NCBI GenBank assembly: GCA_037419475.1
Contig: JAXYYF010000116.1
Coordinates: 1-14,205, forward strand
Direction: 5' to 3'
DNA from: Hominicoprocola sp037419475
GTDB taxonomy: Bacteria; Bacillota; Clostridia; Oscillospirales; Oscillospiraceae
Length of the DNA: 14,205 bases
The notes beneath the pieces were generated by a model. That model saw only the letters and a list, made by a program, of their open reading frames with translations, made no database searches and had not been told where the DNA came from. Positions within the stretch are counted from its first letter, which is position 1. Each line of letters begins with the position of its first letter. Below are positions 7,492-14,205 of this stretch, one piece after another. Both the position numbers and the translations under genes were made by a program.

Positions 7492-8891
7492 ACCGTCTCA
7501 TGCCTCTGCCTTTCCGTGCGCTCGCGCACGTCGTCGATTGTTCCGGCGTTAAAAAAGGCCGATTCGGGGCAGTTGTCCATGCTGCCGGAGAGGATCGCGC
7601 GGAAACCGCGCAGCGTCTCATGCAGGGGGACGTAAACGCCCTTGAGTCCGCTGAATTTTTCCGCCACATGGAACGGCTGGGACAAAAAGCGCTGGATGCG
7701 GCGGGCGCGTGCAACGGTTTTCCGGTCGTCCTCGCTCAGCTCATCCATGCCGAGAATGGCGATGATGTCCTGCAATTCCTGATATTTTTGCAGCGTTTCC
7801 TGCACTGCGCGGGCAATGGCATAGTGCTCCTCGCCGACAACGTCAGCCTCCAGGATCCGGGAGGTGGAGGCAAGCGGATCGACGGCGGGATAGATGCCCT
7901 GTTCGGCGATCCTGCGGCTGAGAACTGTCGTCGCATCCAGATGGGAAAAGGTCGTGGCGGGCGCGGGATCGGTCAGGTCGTCGGCGGGAACATAAACAGC
8001 CTGTACCGAGGTGACGGATCCGGCGCGGGTCGAGGTGATGCGCTCTTGCAGCATACCCATTTCATTGGCAAGCGTCGGCTGGTAGCCGACCGCCGATGGC
8101 ATGCGGCCGAGCAGCGTCGAGACCTCGCTTCCTGCCTGCACGAAGCGGAAGATATTATCGATGAACAGCAGCACATCCTTGTGCTCCGCGTCACGGAAGT
8201 ATTCGGCCATGGTCAGACCGGAAAGTGCAACGCGCATACGCACACCGGGCGATTCGTTCATCTGGCCGAACACGAGCGCGGTCTTGCCGGACACGCCGCT
8301 CTCCTGCATTTCGTGCCAGAGATCGTTGCCCTCGCGGCTGCGCTCACCGACGCCGGTAAAAACGGAGTAGCCGCCGTGCTGCATGGCGACGTTGTGGATC
8401 AGTTCCTGAATGAGAACGGTCTTGCCGACACCCGCGCCGCCGAACAATCCGATCTTGCCGCCCTTGGCATAGGGCTCGAGCAGGTCGATGACCTTGATGC
8501 CTGTTTCCAGAATTTCGGCGGCAGGCCGCTGCTCGGCAAAGCCCGGCGGGCGGCGGTGGATGCTCCAGCGCTCGGCGTTTTCCGCCACAGAGCCCTTTCC
8601 GTCGATCGGCTCACCGAGAACGTTAAACATCCGTCCCAGAACGGCTTCGCCGACAGGGACGCGGATCCCATGTCCGGAGGGGGCGACGGTGAGGCCACGA
8701 GAGAGCCCCTCGCTGCCGGACATCATGATGCAGCGCACTGTGTCGTCGGAAAGATGCTGTTCGACCTCCATTGTATAGCTGCGGTCATTGGCGGTGAGCG
8801 TCAGCGCGTCATTGATGGAGGGAAGCGCTCCCATGGGGAAGCGCACATCGACAACAGGGCCGGAGATCGCCGTGATGATACCGTCTTTCAT
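7488..8891 (-). CDS. atpD: F-type ATP synthase beta subunit (catalytic)
   Basis: This 467-residue protein is the catalytic F1 subunit that makes ATP from ADP and phosphate. It shows the P-loop GGAGVGKT (151-158), GERSREGNDL (182-191) with the catalytic glutamate E183, the FIDNIFRF Walker B region, the LDATTVLSRRIAEQGIYPAVDP block and a DELSEDD loop that corresponds to DELSEED and contacts gamma. Length is typical. The normally near-invariant MNEPPGAR reads MNESPGVR here, a mild divergence. The ATG overlaps the atpG stop by four bases, with GGAGG 10 bases upstream inside atpG, and the gene's own stop overlaps atpC in the same way. Confidence 0.98.
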   Translation of the reverse strand: MKDGIITAISGPVVDVRFPMGALPSINDALTLTANDRSYTMEVEQHLSDDTVRCIMMSGSEGLSRGLTVAPSGHGIRVPVGEAVLGRMFNVLGEPIDGKGSVAENAERWSIHRRPPGFAEQRPAAEILETGIKVIDLLEPYAKGGKIGLFGGAGVGKTVLIQELIHNVAMQHGGYSVFTGVGERSREGNDLWHEMQESGVSGKTALVFGQMNESPGVRMRVALSGLTMAEYFRDAEHKDVLLFIDNIFRFVQAGSEVSTLLGRMPSAVGYQPTLANEMGMLQERITSTRAGSVTSVQAVYVPADDLTDPAPATTFSHLDATTVLSRRIAEQGIYPAVDPLASTSRILEADVVGEEHYAIARAVQETLQKYQELQDIIAILGMDELSEDDRKTVARARRIQRFLSQPFHVAEKFSGLKGVYVPLHETLRGFRAILSGSMDNCPESAFFNAGTIDDVRERTERQRHETV

Positions 8892-9784
8892 GCTCTTTTC
8901 ACCTCCGTGAGCGAATGGCTTTTCTGTGCGCGCGCACCGGCGGAGATCTCCGTGATCTCCTGCGTGATCGCGCCCTGACGTGCGCGGCTGAAGCGGCGAG
9001 AGAGTTCACCGAGCAGCTCTTCCGCATTCTGGTTTGCAGCGTCCATGGCCGCCATGCGGGCGCTCTGCTCGCTGCAAAAGCTGTCGACGAGCGCGCTGTA
9101 GATGTAACCGGAGAGATAGCTTTTCACCACACCCTCGAGCACATCGGAGAGAGAAGGCGCAAACTCGAAGTGCGGTCCAGCCTCCGGCGTGCCGGAGCAA
9201 AAGTGCTGCCGGGGCAGGGGGAGAAGCTGCGACTGCCGCACGCACTGTGTCATGCCGGACAGATCGGTGTAGATGATGTCGATCTCGTCGAGCCGGGCAC
9301 GCTCGTAATCGACGAGCAGTGTCTGCGCGATCTCACGGGCGCGGAAAAGATTCGGATTCTGCGCCGTGTAGAGGAAGCTGTGCTCAATTTCGATCCCGCG
9401 GCGCTCGAACCAGCGCCGCCCATATTCGCCGGCCACATAGAGCCGGGCACGCGGGTGCGCGGAAAGAAAGCTCTGCGCAGCTTTGAGTATATTGTGGTTG
9501 TAAGCGCCGGCCAGGCCCTTGTCCGCAGTGATGACCAGACAGCCGCAGACCGGATCGGAACGCCGTGCGTCCTCACTGGAAAAGAAGCGGCTGGATACGC
9601 TGCCGTCCACGCGGAAGATGCGTTCGATCTCAGAGCGGAGCGCGTCAAAATAAGGACGTGTATGCTCCAACTCCTCGCGGGCGCGGCGCATTTTTGCCGA
9701 CGAAATGAGGTACATGGCGCGCGTGATCTTCTGCGTCTGGCGGACGCCGGCAATGCGCCGGCGGAGCTCACTGGTGCTTGCCAT
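8888..9784 (-). CDS. atpG: F-type ATP synthase gamma subunit
   Basis: This 298-residue protein is the central rotor shaft of F1. The two termini that form the coiled coil are recognisable: LRRRIAGVRQTQKITRAM (7-24) at the N terminus and SRARQGAITQEITEI near the C terminus, both highly conserved in gamma. The middle holds the Rossmann-like domain with ITADKGLAGAYN. Length is normal. A GGAGG ribosome binding site sits over the end of atpA, 8 bases before the ATG, and only 5 bases separate the two genes. Its stop codon overlaps the atpD start. Confidence 0.97.
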   Translation of the reverse strand: MASTSELRRRIAGVRQTQKITRAMYLISSAKMRRAREELEHTRPYFDALRSEIERIFRVDGSVSSRFFSSEDARRSDPVCGCLVITADKGLAGAYNHNILKAAQSFLSAHPRARLYVAGEYGRRWFERRGIEIEHSFLYTAQNPNLFRAREIAQTLLVDYERARLDEIDIIYTDLSGMTQCVRQSQLLPLPRQHFCSGTPEAGPHFEFAPSLSDVLEGVVKSYLSGYIYSALVDSFCSEQSARMAAMDAANQNAEELLGELSRRFSRARQGAITQEITEISAGARAQKSHSLTEVKRA

Positions 9785-9789
9785 GGCGC

Positions 9790-11550
9790 TTACCTCCGCG
9801 CGCCGTCGGCGCTGAGAAAGGCACGCAGGCTTTTGCGGGCCTGCGTCAGGACGACCTCACGATCCTCGTCCGTCAATACGGCGGTCTGCGTGAGCCGTGC
9901 GATAAGCTGTGGCTGGGCAGATACAAAGTCGGAGAGCAGGGCGGCGTTGAACGCCGCGATGCGCTCAGGCGGAAGCTCCTGATGAACGCGGCCGAGCGCA
10001 CTGACGAGCAGAATGATCTGCTCGGTCAGGCTGTAGGGGTGGGAGCGGGGTTGACGCAGCAGGCGCATCAGGCTTTGTCCGTAGACGAGCTGGCGGCGCG
10101 TGTCGTCGTCAAGATCGCTGGAAAACTGCGTGAAGACCTCCATCTCGCGGTACTGCGCAAGGTCGAGACGCAGGGTGCCGACCGCCTTTTTCATTGCCTT
10201 TGTCTGTGCCGCGCCGCCGACGCGCGAGACGGAAAGTCCCACATTGACCGCCGGCCGCTGACCGGAGAAGAAAAGGCTGCTTTCCAGATAGATCTGGCCG
10301 TCGGTGATGGAGATGATGTTCGTCGGGATATAGGCGGACACATCGCCGTCAAGCGTTTCCGCGATGGGGAGCGCCGTCATGCTGCCGCCGCCGAGCGCGT
10401 CACTCAGATGCGCCGAGCGCTCAAGCAGGCGGGAGTGGAGATAGAAAACATCGCCGGGGTAGGCCTCACGGCCCGGAGAGCGCTCAAGCAGCAGGCTCAG
10501 TGCGCGGTAGGCGATGGCGTGTTTGCTCAGATCGTCGTAGACGATCAGCACATCGCGGCCCTTTTCCATGAAATATTCGCCCAGCGCACAGCCGGCGTAA
10601 GGAGCGATGTACTGCATAGAGGCGGGATCGCTGGCCGAGGCGCAGACAATGACCGTATAGTCCATTGCGCCGTTTGCGCGCAGCAGTCCGGCGAGCTGCG
10701 CGACCGAGCTGGCTTTCTGGCCGATGGCGACATAAATGCATACAACATCCTTGTCCTTTTGATTGAGGATGGTGTCGACCGCCACGGCAGTCTTTCCGGT
10801 CTGGCGGTCGCCGATGATCAGCTCGCGTTGTCCGCGGCCGATGGGAAACATGGAGTCGATGGAAAGGATCCCGGTCTCCAGCGGACGGTTGACCGGCTGG
10901 CGGTCAAGGATGCCGGGGGCGGGATTTTCAATGGGGCGGTAGGCGTCGGCACGAAGAGTGCCCATGCCGTCGATGGGTGCGCCGAGCGCATCGACTACGC
11001 GGCCGAGACAGGCCTCGCCCGCGCCGATCCCGGCCGTTCTGCCGGTGCGGCGCACCATGCCGCCGGCGCGGACGGTTTCAAAGTCACCGAAGAGGATGCA
11101 GCCCAGACGGTCACCGCGCAGCTCCTGTACCATGCCGCGCACGCCGTTTTCAAAAAGAAGGATCTCACCGTAGGCGGCATGTTCAAGCCCATCGACATAG
11201 GCAACGCCGTCAGCTGCGCGCAGCACAGAGCCAATCTCATAGCGCAGCGCCTCCGGAACCCATTCGCGCACTGTGTCACGCACGAGAGGAATGACCGACT
11301 GTCCGCCGCCGCGCAATGCGGAGAGCTTATCCTTGAGCTCGCGCAGACCGCCGTCGACCGTCCAGTCGATGATCTCCGAGCCAAACTCGATGCGGAAGCC
11401 GCCGGTGATGCCAGTGTCCTCCTGCCATTGCAGTTCGACCGGTTGGCCGTACTTCTTCTCCAGAAATGCCGTCAGGCGTGACAGCTGCTGTGCGCTGGGT
11501 GCGTTATGGCTGCGAAGGAGCGCGTGTCCGCGCGTGTCCAGCGTACTCAT
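9790..11550 (-). CDS. atpA: F-type ATP synthase alpha subunit with an N-terminal delta C-terminal domain (delta-alpha fusion)
   Basis: At 586 residues this is some 75-80 residues longer than usual alpha subunits. Residues ~86-586 are a standard alpha: LGRVVDALGAPIDG (182-195), P-loop GDRQTGKT (247-254), YIPTNIISITDGQI (407-420) and SVSRVGGAAQ (440-449) with the arginine finger R443. Residues ~15-80 instead match the C-terminal domain of delta (OSCP): QQL (21-23), a FLEKK helix (29-33), paired beta strands, IDWTV (61-65, delta usually IDGSV) and a closing LRELKDKL helix. The normal alpha N-terminal helix that binds delta seems reduced to IPLVRDTVREW (87-97). No atpH occurs between atpF and here. 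The start is firm: ATG overlaps the atpF stop by four bases and has GGAGGGGG upstream. I saw no in-frame ATG at the domain junction. Frameshift is excluded, since both parts share one open frame. Confidence 0.95.
   Translation of the reverse strand: MSTLDTRGHALLRSHNAPSAQQLSRLTAFLEKKYGQPVELQWQEDTGITGGFRIEFGSEIIDWTVDGGLRELKDKLSALRGGGQSVIPLVRDTVREWVPEALRYEIGSVLRAADGVAYVDGLEHAAYGEILLFENGVRGMVQELRGDRLGCILFGDFETVRAGGMVRRTGRTAGIGAGEACLGRVVDALGAPIDGMGTLRADAYRPIENPAPGILDRQPVNRPLETGILSIDSMFPIGRGQRELIIGDRQTGKTAVAVDTILNQKDKDVVCIYVAIGQKASSVAQLAGLLRANGAMDYTVIVCASASDPASMQYIAPYAGCALGEYFMEKGRDVLIVYDDLSKHAIAYRALSLLLERSPGREAYPGDVFYLHSRLLERSAHLSDALGGGSMTALPIAETLDGDVSAYIPTNIISITDGQIYLESSLFFSGQRPAVNVGLSVSRVGGAAQTKAMKKAVGTLRLDLAQYREMEVFTQFSSDLDDDTRRQLVYGQSLMRLLRQPRSHPYSLTEQIILLVSALGRVHQELPPERIAAFNAALLSDFVSAQPQLIARLTQTAVLTDEDREVVLTQARKSLRAFLSADGARR
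11311..11508 (-). other. Delta-subunit (OSCP) C-terminal domain encoded at the 5' end of atpA
   Basis: This stretch encodes alpha residues ~15-80. Compared from memory with the end of E. coli delta it shows the same order: a QQL-containing helix with an EK pair, a VEL/VKL strand, a glycine turn, an IDxxV strand and a final L-x-x-L helix. In standard F-ATPases this domain binds the C-terminal ends of the b dimer. The six-helix delta N-terminal domain that normally grips alpha is absent from the window. Confidence 0.85.
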
Positions 11551-12035
11551 GCGCCCTTTGCCCCCTCCACAGAGTCGAGGAAGCGGTCGTAGGCCTCGCC
11601 GGTGCGCTGCGCGAGCAGCTTATCCATTGCGTCCTCGGCGATCGCTACCGCTTCACGGTTGGCTTCATCCACGATCCTGCGGCGCTCGCGCTCCGCCTCG
11701 GCGCGCGCGTCGGAGAGCAGCTGTTCGGCCTGTGCTTTGGCTTCGGCGCGCTGCTGCTCAGAGAGAGCCGCAGCTTCCTTTGCCGCGGCTTCCCGCAGCT
11801 CCTTGAGCTTATCGTTGAGCGAGGAGAGCTGTTCATCGGCGCTATGGAGCTTATCCTCAGCCTGACGGAGCGCTCCCTGTGCCGCTTCATCGAGTGCGCG
11901 GTAGTGCTCCTCGCGTTTGGCCATGAAGGACTTGACCGGCTGATAGAGCAGCAGATAGAGCCCGCCTGTGAGCAAGGAGAAATTGAAGAAATGCAGAAGG
12001 ATCTGCTGAAGATCGATATTCAGAGGAATGTTCAT
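11547..12035 (-). CDS. atpF: F-type ATP synthase b subunit (peripheral stalk)
   Basis: This 162-residue protein is the membrane-anchored peripheral stalk subunit. One transmembrane segment lies at about residues 9-31 (starting LQQILLHFFNF), followed by a QPVKSFMAKREE start of the stalk and a long Ala/Glu/Lys/Arg-rich coiled coil to about 150. Length is normal, so the missing delta N-terminal domain is not fused here. The C terminus would contact the delta-like domain fused to alpha. Its ATG has GGAG close upstream and AAGGA slightly further, 12 bases after atpE, and its stop overlaps the atpA start. Confidence 0.95.
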   Translation of the reverse strand: MNIPLNIDLQQILLHFFNFSLLTGGLYLLLYQPVKSFMAKREEHYRALDEAAQGALRQAEDKLHSADEQLSSLNDKLKELREAAAKEAAALSEQQRAEAKAQAEQLLSDARAEAERERRRIVDEANREAVAIAEDAMDKLLAQRTGEAYDRFLDSVEGAKGA

Positions 12036-12047
12036 GACGCTCCGTCC

Positions 12048-12419
12048 TTACAGCACAAAGATGATGAGAATGACAACGAGCAGCGCGTAGATGATCGCCG
12101 TTTCGATAAAGACAAGGCCAAGCATCAGCGTCGTCCGGATCTTGCCCTCGGCCTCGGGCTGGCGGGAGATGCCCTCGGCGGATCTGGCGACGGCGATGCC
12201 CATGGCGACCGCGCCGCCTGCGGCGGCAAGACCGATGGCAATGGCGGCGGCAAGCGCTTTCTGAGAGCTGTCGGACGCCGCGGCGGTCTGCTCGGCCTGT
12301 GCAGTCTCGGCTGGGGCAGCACCGTCGGCCAGAACAGGAACGGTCAGCGTCATGCAGAGCATGGCGAGCAGAAGGGCCGCGAGCAGCGCAGCGAGGCTTT
12401 TTTTCTGTGTCCGGATCAT
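12048..12419 (-). CDS. atpE: F-type ATP synthase c subunit with N-terminal signal peptide
   Basis: This 123-residue protein is the proteolipid that forms the rotor ring; ordinary c subunits have 70-90 residues. Residues 1-31 look like a signal peptide (MIRTQKK, a hydrophobic core, then a VLA|D cleavage site), and 32-54 are an Ala/Glu-rich polar linker on the outside. The c hairpin follows: helix 1 about 55-82, the RQPE loop (86-89), helix 2 about 97-122 with ion-binding E106. T107 and Y111 resemble Na+-type rings (ES/ET and Tyr), but the position of the Na+-ligand glutamine of Ilyobacter c is M73. The helix 1 glycine motif is partly alanine (A66, G68, A70, A72, G74). An AGGAGG ribosome binding site lies 9 bases before the ATG, the strongest in the operon, as expected for the most abundant subunit. 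Confidence 0.95.
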   Translation of the reverse strand: MIRTQKKSLAALLAALLLAMLCMTLTVPVLADGAAPAETAQAEQTAAASDSSQKALAAAIAIGLAAAGGAVAMGIAVARSAEGISRQPEAEGKIRTTLMLGLVFIETAIIYALLVVILIIFVL

Positions 12420-12476
12420 AGTGAAGTTCCTCCTGTTGTTTTTCTCGAAAGATATCCCAAGCGAATGGGGGAGAGG

Positions 12477-13301
12477 TCAGGTGCTTCCGGTTCCCGGCGC
12501 TTTGGGCGCCGGCTCGGCGACCTCGCCGTAAAAGAGAGTTGTGAGCATGGTGAGGACATAGGCCTGAATGAGCGCGTGGAGCAGCGTAAAGAGCACGGCG
12601 ATCAGAACGGGGAGCACGTAGCTCAGTGAGACGTAGTAATACGCCAGCTCCGTAACCAGCAGGCCGCTGAGCAGCGCACCGAAGAGACGGAAGCTCATCG
12701 ACAGCGGCAGAGAGAACTCCTTGAGCGTTTTTCCAACGCCGCGCAAACCGTTCTGGGCGATGCCGCCGGAGAGAATGACGAGATACGAGAGCACACCGAG
12801 CGCAATGGCCGCGTTGACATCAGAGAGCGGAGCAGGGAGCGAAATGGACGTTCCGTGCGTTGTGACGGCCTGAAAGCCGAAGAGCTCGAAGAGTGTGCTC
12901 GTGAATATGTACACGCCGGCGCTGAAGGCGTACAGGCCGAGAAAGCTGTTTCGGTGCGGGCTGTTCGTTTTGGCAAGGCTGTCAAAGGTGCTCACCAGAG
13001 TTTCCAGAAGAAGCTGCATCCTGCCCGGCACATAGCGGAAGCGGGGGATCACAAGGAGCCGCAGTGCCAGCGCGGCGAGCAGCACAAGAGCTGTCACGGT
13101 CAGCGCGGAGATGACCGCGGGGTTGACCTCCATGAGACCGAAAAGGCTGCACCGGTTCTCCTCATGCAGTACCGCGTCGCGCATGGCTGCCTGAATGCTC
13201 TCACTGTGTCCCAGTGAGGGGACGAGGCGCGAGGCAAGCAGCAGCGAGAGCGTGATGCACATCCAGACGATCAGAAAACGGCGTTTTTTCTTTTTTTCCA
13301 A
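12477..13301 (-). CDS. atpB: F-type ATP synthase a subunit
   Basis: This 274-residue membrane protein holds the ion half-channels next to the c ring. It has five to six hydrophobic segments after a basic MEKKKKRR start, the essential arginine R205 in SFRLFGALLSG, and the LIQAYVLTMLT helix near the C terminus that carries the conserved glutamine Q246. The usual RLFGN asparagine after R205 is replaced by A209. The start is a TTG at 13301, chosen because AGGGAGG lies 10 bases upstream and no better start fits. It is the first gene of the operon; no atpI gene precedes it. A 57-base gap separates it from atpE. Confidence 0.95.
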   Translation of the reverse strand: MEKKKKRRFLIVWMCITLSLLLASRLVPSLGHSESIQAAMRDAVLHEENRCSLFGLMEVNPAVISALTVTALVLLAALALRLLVIPRFRYVPGRMQLLLETLVSTFDSLAKTNSPHRNSFLGLYAFSAGVYIFTSTLFELFGFQAVTTHGTSISLPAPLSDVNAAIALGVLSYLVILSGGIAQNGLRGVGKTLKEFSLPLSMSFRLFGALLSGLLVTELAYYYVSLSYVLPVLIAVLFTLLHALIQAYVLTMLTTLFYGEVAEPAPKAPGTGST

Positions 13302-13341
13302 AGGATATCAGCCTCCCTCTGTCTCTCTCCGCCGACTGCGG

Positions 13342-13380
13342 CAATAGGAAAGCCCGGCAGCATGATGCCGAGCGCTATTG
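13342..13380 (-). promoter_or_regulatory. Long hairpin in the atp operon leader
   Basis: In the predicted 5' untranslated leader, CAATAG (13342-13347) pairs with CTATTG (13375-13380). Inside an asymmetric internal loop, GCCCGGCA (13352-13359) pairs with TGCCGAGC (13366-13373) with one G-U pair, around a six-base loop. It sits about 40-80 bases before the atpB start. No T tract follows on the - strand, so it does not look like a simple terminator. Role unknown; it might affect mRNA stability or translation. Confidence 0.55.
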
Positions 13381-13428
13381 TTGAAAATGACTGTATTTTT
13401 TGGATTGCTTCCGCTTTTCTTGTGCTAC

Positions 13429-13457
13429 AGTATAGAATTTTAGGTGCGTAAAATCAA
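13429..13457 (-). promoter_or_regulatory. Sigma-70-type promoter of the atp operon
   Basis: On the - strand TTGATT (13452-13457) and TATACT (13429-13434) are separated by exactly 17 bases. Transcription would start near 13422, giving a leader of about 120 bases before atpB. The clpB terminator lies upstream, so the operon is independently transcribed. The rest of 13302-13546 is AT-rich and shows no gene. Confidence 0.8.
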
Positions 13458-13546
13458 CCGCTCATCGGCTTTCTTAACGTCGAATTTACGCGTATGAGAG
13501 AACAGAAAATATTTTAAAGAAAGATCGCAAAAAGAGAAAAGAAAAA

Positions 13547-13583
13547 GCGGGAGGGAACGCCCTTTCAGGGCATTTCCTCCCGC
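13547..13583 (-). terminator. Intrinsic terminator of clpB
   Basis: Starting 8 bases past the clpB stop codon, GCGGGAGG(A)AA on the - strand pairs with TTCCCTCCCGC through one wobble position, and an inner GCCCT/AGGGC stem caps it with a 3-base loop. TTTTTCTTTTCTC follows directly on the - strand. Confidence 0.95.
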
Positions 13584-13591
13584 AGTCCGAA

Positions 13592-14205
13592 TTACTTTTT
13601 ATGGCAGATAAGCTCGCCGTTCTCTGTGTCGAGCACAAGCGTGCTGCCTGCGGCGAGATCGCCGCGCAGGATCTCCTTGGCGATGAGCGTTTCCGCTGCG
13701 CTCTGAAGATAGCGCTTGAGCGGGCGCGCGCCGTAGATGGGATCGAAGCCGCGCTCGATGATAAGGCTCTTGGCCGCGTCGGTGACGTCGAGCTTGAGCG
13801 TCTTGTCCACAAGGCGCTTCTTGAGACCCTCCATCAAAATATCGATGATGCCGTTGAGATTCTCTTTTGTCAGGGGTTTGAAGAGAATGATCTCGTCAAG
13901 GCGGTTCAAAAACTCGGGACGGAACGCGCGGCGCAGCTCACCCATGACGGCGCTGCGTGCGCTCTCGGCGATGCTGCCGTCCGGCTGGATGCCGTCAAGC
14001 AGTTCCTGCGAGCCGAGGTTCGAGGTGAGAATGATAATGGTATTCTTGAAGTCCACCGTGCGGCCCTGAGAGTCGGTGATACGGCCGTCGTCGAGGATTT
14101 GCAGCAGGATGTTGAACACATCCGGGTGCGCCTTTTCGACCTCATCGAAGAGCACGACGGAGTACGGCTTGCGGCGCACGGCCTCGGTGAGCTGGCCGCC
14201 CTCGT
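13592..14205 (-). CDS. clpB: ClpB chaperone, C-terminal part (runs off the window)
   Basis: The last 203 or so residues of a ClpB-type AAA+ disaggregase are visible; the gene continues beyond the right edge, so the GTG at 14179 is an internal valine, not a start. EGGQLTEAVRRKPYSVVLFD leads into the second AAA+ domain's Walker B (VVLFDEVEKAH), then sensor 1 (ILTSNLGS), the RPEFLNRLDE segment and sensor 2 (YGARPLKRYLQ). GRTVDF and TSNLGS are closer to ClpB than to ClpC. ClpB uses ATP to pull proteins out of aggregates together with DnaK in the cytoplasm. The promoter and any heat-shock control element lie outside the window. Confidence 0.9.
   Translation of the reverse strand, partial: EGGQLTEAVRRKPYSVVLFDEVEKAHPDVFNILLQILDDGRITDSQGRTVDFKNTIIILTSNLGSQELLDGIQPDGSIAESARSAVMGELRRAFRPEFLNRLDEIILFKPLTKENLNGIIDILMEGLKKRLVDKTLKLDVTDAAKSLIIERGFDPIYGARPLKRYLQSAAETLIAKEILRGDLAAGSTLVLDTENGELICHKK

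Noticed and set aside
7500..12629. Long + strand open frames opposite atpD (7500-8978), atpA (9778-11481) and atpF/atpE (11466-12629)
   Set aside because: They mirror conserved ATP synthase genes, have no independent promoter or ribosome binding site that I could see, and their translations look like low-complexity shadows.
7078..13301. An N-type (Na+-pumping, delta-lacking) ATPase operon
   Set aside because: N-ATPase operons start with the beta and epsilon genes and carry atpQ and atpR. The order here is the ordinary B-E-F-A-G-D-C, and a delta domain is present as a fusion.
13486..13812. A 108-codon - strand open frame across the end of clpB
   Set aside because: It overlaps clpB in another frame, crosses its terminator and has serine/arginine-rich shadow composition.

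Overview
The window looks like a chromosomal segment from a GC-rich, anaerobic Firmicute of the class Clostridia, probably close to Oscillospiraceae/Ruminococcaceae. This rests on gene content and protein character (a selenium-hydroxylase accessory cassette, a giant 2-hydroxyacyl-CoA dehydratase activase-type protein, a clostridial-style F-type ATP synthase), on strong AGGAGG-type ribosome binding sites and on sigma-70-like promoters. No 16S or other taxonomic marker is present, so the assignment is an inference. No mobile element, CRISPR array, tRNA or rRNA was found.

Left part (1-2650, + strand): a promoter followed by a tight three-gene operon, xdhC - yqeC - yqeB. These are accessory genes of selenium-dependent molybdenum hydroxylases (xanthine dehydrogenase-like enzymes). 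The operon ends at a bidirectional terminator shared with the convergent gene to the right. The hydroxylase itself is not in the window.

Middle (2653-7020, - strand): one 1424-residue gene with its own promoter. It joins two complete BadF/HgdC-type ATPase domains, a cysteine cluster, a DUF2229-like region and an HgdB-like C-terminal half. It is probably an ATP-driven low-potential electron-transfer protein of unknown substrate.

Right-centre (7034-13457, - strand): a complete ATP synthase operon transcribed atpB-atpE-atpF-atpA-atpG-atpD-atpC, with promoter, 5'-UTR hairpin and terminator. No gene for subunit delta (atpH) is present between atpF and atpA. Instead the first ~80 residues of the alpha subunit are a recognisable delta C-terminal domain, so this enzyme carries a delta(CTD)-alpha fusion and lacks the delta N-terminal domain. 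The c subunit has an N-terminal signal peptide and linker, and an ion-binding site that mixes features of Na+ and H+ types. This operon is the most unusual part of the window.

Right edge (13547-14205, - strand): the 3' end of a clpB chaperone gene with a strong intrinsic terminator, upstream of and co-oriented with the atp operon.
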